Assembly (NCBI GenBank): GCA_012517675.1
Contig: JAAYUL010000119.1
Location: forward strand, 1 to 48,369
DNA length: 48,369 nucleotides
DNA from: Clostridiales bacterium
GTDB taxonomy: Bacteria > Bacillota > Clostridia > Oscillospirales > Acutalibacteraceae
Direction of reading: 5' to 3'
Within the stretch, counting starts at the first letter, position 1, and the number at the start of each line of letters is the position of its first letter. Shown here one piece after another: positions 41,306 to 48,369 of this stretch. The position numbers and the translations under genes are program-made. Below the pieces are notes generated by a model that was not told where the DNA came from, ran no database searches, and saw nothing but the letters and a program-made list of their open reading frames with translations.

Positions 41306-41584
41306 ATGACAGAAGAAAAAAAGCCCGCGAAGGTTCCTCACAGCCTGATTGTGGAAAACCGCCGCGCTTTGACCGCGACCGGAGTTTCCAATGTGGACAG
41401 CTTTGACGAGCAGACCGTTGTGGCCTATACGGATCTGGGCCAGCTGGTCATTCACGGCTCACAGCTGAAAATCAATAAACTGAATATTGAAACGGGGGAA
41501 CTGACGCTCAACGGCGAAATCGTATCGCTCACCTATACCGAAAACAAGCCGGTCGGGGGATTTATCTCAAGGCTTTTCAAATAG
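41306..41584 (+). CDS. yabP: Sporulation protein YabP
   Basis: 92 residues from ATG 41306, eight bases after TAGGAGGT; the in-frame ATG 41300 is only two bases from it. YabP-family features: PHSLIVENRRALTATGVSNVDSFDE and LVIHGSQLKINKLNIETGELTLNGEI. The family is needed or expected in sporulation, with YabQ as membrane partner. Strong marker that the host forms spores. Confidence 0.93.
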   Translation: MTEEKKPAKVPHSLIVENRRALTATGVSNVDSFDEQTVVAYTDLGQLVIHGSQLKINKLNIETGELTLNGEIVSLTYTENKPVGGFISRLFK

Positions 41585-41596
41585 GGGTGAGGTGCT

Positions 41597-42193
41597 GTGA
41601 ATCCGACGCTTGCCTTTCAGCTTCAGGGCTTTTATATTTCCATCGGCGCCGGCGTGGTATTGGGAATTATTTACGATCTGTTCCGCATTTTTCGCACGGT
41701 TTTTCATTCTGAAAAACGCGCTGTGTTTTTCCAGGACCTTTTTTACATGCTGTGTGCCGCGCTGGTCACTTTTCTGGTGGCGCTCGGCGTCAATTACGGG
41801 GAGGTCCGGTTTTATATCCTGGCGGGCGAAGCCATTGGCTGGTGCCTGTATTTTTTCACCGTCGGCAATGTTACCATCCGGGTATTTTGCTTTATTTCCC
41901 GTGTGCTGCACCGCTTTTTGATCGATCCGGTGAAAAGGATCTTGCAAGGGATTTTTTGCTGGATTGCCGGAAAATTGAAAATAATTGGCAAAAAAGTAAG
42001 ATCAGCCGCGATAAATCAGAAAAAACGCTTGAAACGTCACAGAGATATAGTGTATAATCATTCTATAAAAAGGCGCAGCGACAGGCTTCGTAAAAAGCAG
42101 GCCGGAAACAGGCGGAAACAGAAAGGCCGGAAGGTCGGGCGCGGGGGCGGTGCAGGTTATGCTGGTCATAAAAAGAGAAAAGCAAAAGGGTAG
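41597..42193 (+). CDS. yabQ: Spore cortex biosynthesis protein YabQ
   Basis: 198 residues from GTG 41597, after GGGGTGAGGTG. About four membrane helices in the first 110 residues, with the family's QLQGFYISIGAGVVLGIIYDLFRIFR start. A long, very basic cytoplasmic tail follows (KKRLKRHRDI to RKVGRGGGAGYAGHKKRK). YabQ in Bacillus is required for spore cortex. The start is 12 bases after yabP, and the 3' end overlaps divIC by 44 bases. Confidence 0.9.
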   Translation: MNPTLAFQLQGFYISIGAGVVLGIIYDLFRIFRTVFHSEKRAVFFQDLFYMLCAALVTFLVALGVNYGEVRFYILAGEAIGWCLYFFTVGNVTIRVFCFISRVLHRFLIDPVKRILQGIFCWIAGKLKIIGKKVRSAAINQKKRLKRHRDIVYNHSIKRRSDRLRKKQAGNRRKQKGRKVGRGGGAGYAGHKKRKAKG

Positions 42194-42461
42194 CTGGCTG
42201 CTTCGCATCGCGGTTTTTGCTTTTGCCGTTTACACCGTTGTGCTGCTTGTGAACCAGCAGGTCGAAATCAGTCAAAAGCGCGAGCAGCTCAGTTCGCTGA
42301 AAAAACAAATTCAGATTCAGGAGATCAAAAACGGAGACATTAAGCAGGCTCTCAGTTCAGGCGCCGGCGGCAACAGTGACTATATGGAATATGTTGCGCG
42401 CGAAGGGCTTGACATGGCAAAACCGGGGGAGCGTGTTTTTGTAAATATAGCTGGAAATTAA
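42150..42461 (+). CDS. divIC: Septum formation initiator DivIC/FtsB
   Basis: 103 residues from GTG 42150; ATG 42159 is an alternative. A short cytoplasmic basic start, one membrane helix (about 17-35), a coiled coil (EISQKREQLSSLKKQIQIQEIKNGDIKQAL) and a short end with YMEYVAREGLDMAKPGE, as in DivIC/FtsB. It forms part of the division complex with FtsL and DivIB. Position between yabQ and yabR matches Bacillus. Confidence 0.9.
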   Translation: MQVMLVIKREKQKGSWLLRIAVFAFAVYTVVLLVNQQVEISQKREQLSSLKKQIQIQEIKNGDIKQALSSGAGGNSDYMEYVAREGLDMAKPGERVFVNIAGN

Positions 42462-42494
42462 GGTCTCATTTTTTAAGGAGGAAATTGCTTACAT

Positions 42495-42950
42495 ATGCAG
42501 CTTGAGGTAGGTACGGTTCTGGAAGGAAAAGTTACTGGGATTACAAAGTTCGGTGCGTTTGTGGAATTGCCGGGCGGAAAAACCGGCATGGTGCACATCT
42601 CTGAAGTCGCCCCCACATTTGTAAAAGAGATTCGTGATTTTGTTACGGAGAACCAAACGGTAAAAGTTAAAGTGCTGAATATCAGCGGAGATGGAAAAGT
42701 CAGTTTATCCATTAAAAAAGCAATTACTCCGCCGCCGCGCGGCTCGTCCGCTCCAACGGCGGCAAGAGGTCCCGCAAGGCCGGGAAATTACGAATGGCAG
42801 GCCAGCAGGAGAAACGACGCTTCCAGCTTTGAGGACATGATGTCCCGGTTCAAGCAGACCAGCGATGAGAAAATGTCGGATCTTAAAAAATGCATGGAGT
42901 CCAAACGCGGAGGCTTTTCGCGTCACGGAGGTTCAAATCCTTACAAATGA
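42495..42950 (+). CDS. yabR: S1-domain RNA-binding protein YabR
   Basis: 151 residues. An N-terminal S1 domain (about 3-75) has GTVLEGKVTGITKFGAFVELPGGKTGMVHISEVA and NISGDGKVSLSIKKA. The tail is low-complexity with Pro/Arg/Ser, then a short helical segment (SFEDMMSRFKQTSDEKMSDLKK). It binds RNA; function in detail unknown. The ribosome site AAGGAGG lies 13 bases from the ATG, longer than usual. Last gene of the yab cluster. Confidence 0.93.
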   Translation: MQLEVGTVLEGKVTGITKFGAFVELPGGKTGMVHISEVAPTFVKEIRDFVTENQTVKVKVLNISGDGKVSLSIKKAITPPPRGSSAPTAARGPARPGNYEWQASRRNDASSFEDMMSRFKQTSDEKMSDLKKCMESKRGGFSRHGGSNPYK

Positions 42951-42956
42951 ATGCAA

Positions 42957-42983
42957 GCGGAGTGCATGCACTCCGCTTTTTTG
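42957..42983 (+). terminator. Terminator after yabR
   Basis: GCGGAGTGCA and TGCACTCCGC abut as a perfect palindrome (42957-42976), followed by six Ts. A second, weaker hairpin (GACC/GGTC, about 43019-43046) with flanking A and T runs lies 40 bases on. Confidence 0.88.
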
Positions 42984-43181
42984 CTTGTCATGATTGATAT
43001 CTGTACCCTCATAAAAAACAGACCTCTTTGCGGTCCGTTTTTCGCTCCGGCGCATCCCTGCATCCGTCTGTCTTTTCGCCTTTGCAGGGAAAAAAAGCCG
43101 CGCAAATCCCGTCTTCTCGCTCCCCTAAAGATATTTAAATGAATTTTCAGGATTCAGACCCGCTGTATGATGGAGGAAACA

Positions 43182-44342
43182 ATGCTTATTCTGAATGCAA
43201 CAATACATACCATGGTCGGCGAACCCATTCCGAATGGATGGCTGAGAACAGAAGGAAATAAAATAGCCGCGCTCGGCGTTATGCCGAAAGCCCCGGAAAA
43301 CGGCGAAACGGCGATTGATGTTTGCGGGGCCGAACTTTACCCGGGCATGATCGACGCCCATACCCACCTCGGTATGTGGGAAGACGGGCTCACCTTTGAA
43401 GGGGACGACGGGAACGAGGAAACCGACCCCGTAACGCCGCAGCTCCGCGCCGTCGACGCGGTCAATCCGCTCGACCGCTGCTTTTCCGAAGCGCTCGCCG
43501 CGGGGGTCACCACCGTGGTGACCGGGCCGGGCAGCGCGAACCCGATCGGCGGACAGCTTGCGGCCATCAAGACCTGCGGTTCCTGTATTGACGAAATGAT
43601 CGTAAAAGCGCCGGTCGCCGTCAAAATGGCGCTTGGGGAAAATCCGAAATCGGTTTATCACGGAAAAAATCAAACTCCGTCCACCCGAATGGCCACCGCT
43701 GCACTGATTCGGGAGGAATTGTTCAAGGCAAAGCGCTACCTGGAAGATATGGAACGCGCAAAGACGGACGAGGATTTTGACCCGCCTGAATTTGATATGA
43801 AAGCCGAAGCGCTTTTACCGGCATTGAAGGGCAGCGTCGAGGTGCATTTTCACGCGCATCGCGCGGATGACATCGATACCGCCATCCGCATCGCCAGGGA
43901 GTTTCATCTCAATTATGTGATCGTGCATGGGACGGAAGCGCATCTTATCGCGGACAGACTGAAAAAAGAGGGAACCCGTGTGCTCGCGGGGCCCTTCCTG
44001 TGCGACCGCTCCAAACCGGAGCTTCGCAACCTGACGCCGGCGAACCCGGGAATCATTTCCGCCAAGGGGATATTGACGGCGATTATTACGGATCATCCCG
44101 TCGTTCCCATACAGTATCTGGCGGCCTGTGCCGGTCTTGCGGTTCTCGAGGGCATGAGCCGTGAGGAGGCGCTGAAAGCGGTCACGATCAATCCTGCAAA
44201 AATATGCGGACTGGACGACAGGGTCGGTTCCATTGAAGTCGGAAAAGACGCCGATCTTGTTGTGTTCGACGAAGACCCGCTCAGCATGGCGGCAAAACCG
44301 GTCTATGTTATTGCGGACGGAAAAATTGTAAAAGAACGGTGA
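43182..44342 (+). CDS. Metal-dependent amidohydrolase
   Basis: 386 residues from ATG 43182. The earlier in-frame ATGs (43167, 43170) lie before or inside its ribosome site (TGGAGG). Amidohydrolase barrel: LYPGMIDAHTHLG (first metal HxH), a middle VEVHFHAHRADDI with His ligands, VIVHGTEAH, and the ITDHPVVP aspartate. The last part, GSIEVGKDADLVVFDEDPL, is typical of imidazolonepropionase-like enzymes. Substrate not identifiable. Single gene between two transcripts. Confidence 0.9.
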   Translation: MLILNATIHTMVGEPIPNGWLRTEGNKIAALGVMPKAPENGETAIDVCGAELYPGMIDAHTHLGMWEDGLTFEGDDGNEETDPVTPQLRAVDAVNPLDRCFSEALAAGVTTVVTGPGSANPIGGQLAAIKTCGSCIDEMIVKAPVAVKMALGENPKSVYHGKNQTPSTRMATAALIREELFKAKRYLEDMERAKTDEDFDPPEFDMKAEALLPALKGSVEVHFHAHRADDIDTAIRIAREFHLNYVIVHGTEAHLIADRLKKEGTRVLAGPFLCDRSKPELRNLTPANPGIISAKGILTAIITDHPVVPIQYLAACAGLAVLEGMSREEALKAVTINPAKICGLDDRVGSIEVGKDADLVVFDEDPLSMAAKPVYVIADGKIVKER

Positions 44343-44569
44343 ATCCGATGAGAGCAGTCCCTGTGTCACAGACTGCCCGCGCGCTTCGCCGGCTTTGCGC
44401 GGAAGCCGAAAAAATTCCGCCGGTGGCGGAAAATGACGGCTGCCAGGCCACCCGTCATAAAAGTTTCACAATTTAATATATTTTTCTTTTCATTCTTTGG
44501 ATATCATGATATATTATAGATGACGGTTATCCTTTTTGATACAAGAATTTCAATGAAGGAGATGTTGGC

Positions 44570-45109
44570 ATGAAAATTACGATTACCGGCAGAAAAGTAT
44601 ATTTAAGGGATAATTTCAAGGAATTAGCAAAGAAAAAGCTGTCGCGTTTTAACCGGATATTTGATGAAGACGCGGACGCAGCAGTGGTTGTAACTGTAGA
44701 AAGGAACCGTCAGACAGTTGAAATTACCATTAAATCCCGCGGCATCATTTACCGCGCAGAGGCAACCGATTTTGAAATGAACGACGCGCTTGACCAGGTG
44801 GTAAGCTCCATCGGCCGGCAGATTCGTAAAAATAAGAACCGGCTGGATAAAGCGATTCATTCCGCCGCGCTTGATCAGTACGTGAATGATTATCTGCACA
44901 GCGCGGAAGAGGAAAATACGGATGAATATAAAATTGTCAGAACCAAGCATTTTTATGTGAAGCCCGCCAGTGTGGACGAAGCCATTTTGCAGATGAACAT
45001 GCTGGGACATCAGTTTTTTATGTTCCGCAACGAGGCTTCCGGTGAAATCAACGTGGTATATAAGCGCAAAGACGGGAATTACGGCTTGCTGGAACCCGAC
45101 GTGGAATAA
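44570..45109 (+). CDS. hpf: Ribosome hibernation-promoting factor, long form
   Basis: 179 residues. The N-terminal RaiA/HPF domain (about 1-100: KITITGRKVYLRDNFKELAKKKLSRFN) plus the C-terminal dimerisation domain (about 122-177: IVRTKHFYVKPASVDEAILQMNMLGHQFFMFRN) make it the long HPF that pairs 70S ribosomes into 100S dimers in stationary phase. The ATG follows GAAGGAGATG. The 230 bases before it hold hairpins without T runs (GCAGTC/GACTGC near 44353; TTCCGCC/GGCGGAA at 44415-44431) and an AT-rich stretch with a possible -10, TATTAT (44512-44517). Confidence 0.95.
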   Translation: MKITITGRKVYLRDNFKELAKKKLSRFNRIFDEDADAAVVVTVERNRQTVEITIKSRGIIYRAEATDFEMNDALDQVVSSIGRQIRKNKNRLDKAIHSAALDQYVNDYLHSAEEENTDEYKIVRTKHFYVKPASVDEAILQMNMLGHQFFMFRNEASGEINVVYKRKDGNYGLLEPDVE

Positions 45110-45202
45110 ACAATTGAAGAAGTATGCCGCACCCGCATTTGGGAAAACCAGAGTATTGCGGATGGTGCCTAATAGATGAGTTTACTTTGATCTTATGATG
45201 GC

Positions 45203-45236
45203 AGGGCTGCGTTTGCGCAGCCCTTTATTTTTCTTC
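45203..45236 (+). terminator. Terminator after hpf
   Basis: AGGGCTGCG and CGCAGCCCT form a perfect nine-base stem with a four-base loop, then TTATTTTT. It lies about 95 bases after the hpf stop. Confidence 0.85.
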
Positions 45237-45311
45237 CGTTTGCAGGCGGATGAAAAACGGATGGAAAGGCAAAAACATTGCCGGATAAAAAAAGAGGTTA
45301 TGGAGAACGGT

Positions 45312-46430
45312 ATGGAAAATTTTAAATTGGTATGCCCCTGCCTTCTTGGTGTGGAAGGCCTTGTTGCGGAAGAACTGCGCAGCATGGATGCGGAAAACGT
45401 GGAGCCGCAGAACGGAAGAGTGGTTTTTGACGGAACGCCGGAAATGATTGCGCGCTCCAACATCGGTTCCCGCTTTTCGGAACGCGTGCAGATCCTGATG
45501 GGGTCGTTCCCCGCGCACAGCTTTGAAGAACTGTTTCAGGGGGTGAAAGCGCTTCCGTGGGAGAACTGGATCGGTAAAAACGACGCGTTTCCGGTTAAGG
45601 GCAGAAGCCTCAGTTCCGATCTGAGCAGTGTTCCGGATTGCCAGTCCATTATCAAAAAGGCGGTTGTGGAGCGTCTGAAGGGAAAGTACCATATTTCATG
45701 GTTTGAGGAAACCGGCGCCCTTTATCAGATTCAGTTTTTAATCATGAAGAATCAGGTCAGCCTGATGATCGACACCTCGGGCGCTGGTCTGCATAAGCGC
45801 GGCTACCGGGCCAACTCCACGGAAGCGCCGATCAAGGAAACGCTGGCGGCCGCCATGGTGCATTTGGCACGGGTGCGCAGGGATGCGAATTTTATCGACC
45901 CGTTCTGCGGCTCGGGTACCATCCTGATTGAAGCGGCGACCTACGCGCTGAATATCGCGCCCGGAATGCAGCGGCATTTTGCCGCGGAACGCTGGGGAAA
46001 TCTGGACCGGGAACTCTGGATGAAGGAAAAAGCCCGCGCAAAGGATTTGGTGCGCAGGGACGCCGCGTTTCAGGCGCATGGCTATGACAGCGACGGCGCG
46101 GCGGTATCCCTCACGCTGGAAAACGCGCGCAAGGCCGGGGTGATTGCGCAGGTTCACGCGGAAAAACGGGACATAGCGGATTTTCAGGCGGTTGGGGAAT
46201 ACGGCTGCGTTATTTGCAATCCGCCGTACGGGGAACGCCTTCTGGATATCAGGCAAGCGGAAGAGCTTTACAGGACGATGGGCAAGGTGTTTGAACGCAA
46301 ACACGGCTGGAGCTACTCCGTTATCAGCCCGGACGAAACGTTTGAAGCGTGTTTCGGACGAAAAGCCGACCGAAGAAGAAAGCTTTACAACGGAATGATC
46401 AAATGTCAGCTGTATATGTATTTCAAATAA
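45312..46430 (+). CDS. THUMP-domain class I RNA methyltransferase (RlmL/RlmK-like)
   Basis: 372 residues from ATG 45312, with GGAG six bases before. ATG 45300 is possible; longer frames would run through the hpf terminator. The N-terminal THUMP region (about 1-150: PCLLGVEGLVAEELRSM) is followed by a SAM-dependent methylase with FIDPFCGSGTILIEAA (SAM site) and VICNPPYGERL (catalytic NPPY). It most likely methylates N2 of a guanine in 23S rRNA. Confidence 0.92.
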   Translation: MENFKLVCPCLLGVEGLVAEELRSMDAENVEPQNGRVVFDGTPEMIARSNIGSRFSERVQILMGSFPAHSFEELFQGVKALPWENWIGKNDAFPVKGRSLSSDLSSVPDCQSIIKKAVVERLKGKYHISWFEETGALYQIQFLIMKNQVSLMIDTSGAGLHKRGYRANSTEAPIKETLAAAMVHLARVRRDANFIDPFCGSGTILIEAATYALNIAPGMQRHFAAERWGNLDRELWMKEKARAKDLVRRDAAFQAHGYDSDGAAVSLTLENARKAGVIAQVHAEKRDIADFQAVGEYGCVICNPPYGERLLDIRQAEELYRTMGKVFERKHGWSYSVISPDETFEACFGRKADRRRKLYNGMIKCQLYMYFK

Positions 46431-46472
46431 TTCTTCCTTATCTGGTAAAATGCGGCTTCGGGAGGGCATACT

Positions 46473-47378
46473 ATGCGGTATGTATTCATTGTTAATCCTG
46501 TTGCGGGGAAAAAGAACCCCTATGGTTCCGTTTATCCTTTGATGCAGGAATATTTTCATCAAAACGGTATGGAGTGCACCTGCCATATCACCAACCAGCC
46601 GCGGCAGGCGACCGAGCTTGCGCGCCAGCAGGGGGAAAAGGGCGATCCGGTCCGGATTTACGCCGTCGGCGGCGACGGCACGCTCAGTGAAGTGGCCGCG
46701 GGAGCGGTTGGCCTGAATCATGTGGAGGTGGGTGTCATACCCTGCGGTTCGGGAAACGACTTCGTAAAGTCTTTCGGGCCGATCAAAAATTTTCTCTCCC
46801 CTGAAAAGCAGCTTGCCGCAAAGTCGCAAAAAATCGACATGATCGAGTCGGACGGGCAATATTCCATTAACCTCTGCTCCATCGGCATGGACGCGAAGGT
46901 TGCCTATGAAATGGTGAAATTCAAAGATATTCCTTATATCAGCGGTCCCGCCGCTTATAACCTCGCGCTTGTCAAGGTGCTGCTCGGGAAAATCGGGGAT
47001 CGGCTGAAGGTGGAAATCGACGGGGAAAGGACCTGCGAGGGCCGCTACCTTTTCGCCCTAGCCGGAAACGGACGCTATTATGGCGGCGGTTACTGCGGCG
47101 CGCCGAAAGCGCTCCCCGACGACGGCCTTCTTGACTTTATTTTAGTCAAAAAGCCCCCGCTTTATCAGATTCCGGGTCTGGTGAAAATTTATAAAGAGGG
47201 CGGGCACCTGGATTCTCCCGCTTTCAAAACTCTCGTCACGTTCCGCAGGGGACGCGAAATGAAGGTGACGGCTTTCAAGCCTGTGATTGCCAATTTCGAC
47301 GGCGAATGCCGCGCTCTGGAACAGGTGAGTTTCCGTGCGGTTCCCGGCGCGGTACGGTTTATCGTGCCTTCCCCATAA
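46473..47378 (+). CDS. Diacylglycerol/lipid kinase (DagK/YegS family)
   Basis: 301 residues. Catalytic-domain signature VGGDGTLSEVAAG and IPCGSGNDFVKSFG, nucleotide site near the N-terminus (VNPVAGKKN), and a beta-rich second domain ending in FDGE. It phosphorylates diacylglycerol or a related lipid at the inner membrane face, recycling it to phosphatidic acid. The ATG follows CGGGAGGG. Single gene. Confidence 0.92.
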   Translation: MRYVFIVNPVAGKKNPYGSVYPLMQEYFHQNGMECTCHITNQPRQATELARQQGEKGDPVRIYAVGGDGTLSEVAAGAVGLNHVEVGVIPCGSGNDFVKSFGPIKNFLSPEKQLAAKSQKIDMIESDGQYSINLCSIGMDAKVAYEMVKFKDIPYISGPAAYNLALVKVLLGKIGDRLKVEIDGERTCEGRYLFALAGNGRYYGGGYCGAPKALPDDGLLDFILVKKPPLYQIPGLVKIYKEGGHLDSPAFKTLVTFRRGREMKVTAFKPVIANFDGECRALEQVSFRAVPGAVRFIVPSP

Positions 47379-47432
47379 ATCCGATCAATTGTAAATAATT
47401 TATGAAATCCAAAAAATTAGTAAAAAAGCTAT

Positions 47433-47460
47433 TGATTTTTAAAAGACAAATATATAAAAT
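47433..47460 (+). promoter_or_regulatory. Promoter of groES-groEL
   Basis: TTGATT (47433-47438), a 16-base spacer and TAAAAT (47455-47460), directly upstream of the CIRCE operator. Confidence 0.7.
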
Positions 47461-47464
47461 AGGT

Positions 47465-47491
47465 TTAGCACTCATGAATGACGAGTGCTAA
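47465..47491 (+). promoter_or_regulatory. CIRCE operator (HrcA site)
   Basis: TTAGCACTC, nine bases, GAGTGCTAA: an exact CIRCE element, the binding site of the heat-shock repressor HrcA. It overlaps the expected transcript start of groES. Confidence 0.97.
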
Positions 47492-47812
<321 letters not shown>

Positions 47813-47822
47813 ACTATTTTAA

Positions 47823-48369
<547 letters not shown>

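Overview
This 48.4 kb window looks like chromosomal core plus a few accessory loci from a spore-forming, Gram-positive anaerobe of the class Clostridia. The moderate GC content and gene content suggest the Oscillospiraceae/Ruminococcaceae side, but that placement is inference. Supporting signs are strong AGGAGG-type ribosome binding sites, TTG/GTG starts, the Bacillus-like yabM-mazG-rqcP-yabP-yabQ-divIC-yabR sporulation/division cluster, a CotF-like spore-coat gene at the left edge, HemZ, and a CIRCE-controlled groES-groEL at the right edge. I saw no tRNA, rRNA, insertion sequence, prophage or CRISPR array.

Layout. 1-5.8 kb: start of a spore-coat gene (minus), a DUF421 membrane protein with a probable non-standard start codon, a stand-alone cobalamin-binding radical SAM enzyme, two tandem paralogous small proteins (minus), and a three-gene operon of a DUF5685 protein, a J-domain protein with a cysteine-rich tail, and a membrane protein. 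5.9-7.5 kb: a class B penicillin-binding protein with an altered KTG box. 7.7-13.7 kb: a self-contained sugar phosphotransferase locus with a MtlR-like activator, EIIA, EIIBC, an HPr whose regulatory Ser46 is replaced by Arg, and enzyme I. 13.9-17.5 kb (minus): a nickel/cobalt ECF transporter (CbiM-CbiQ-CbiO) followed by DUF3842 and a CooT-type nickel-binding protein. The transporter promoter contains a palindrome and its leader contains a terminator-like hairpin.

17.5-25.3 kb: a KefB-type antiporter, an alanyl-tRNA editing protein overlapping a threonine aldolase, an HD-domain protein, a GT39-like membrane glycosyltransferase and a Prx6-type peroxiredoxin. 25.6-29.5 kb: a 1294-residue secreted GH53 galactanase. 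29.9-37.2 kb: recJ-rel-MBL hydrolase-hemZ-nucleoside kinase, closely packed. 37.3-43 kb: a zinc-ribbon protein, then the yab-type cluster with hup inserted. 43.2-48.4 kb: an amidohydrolase, ribosome hibernation factor, THUMP-type RNA methyltransferase, lipid kinase, and groES with partial groEL.

The parts most likely to hold undescribed biology are the nickel locus (a role for DUF3842), the DUF5685/J-domain/membrane operon, and the Arg46 HPr inside a complete PTS locus. All assignments come from reading motifs and gene order; no database search was run.
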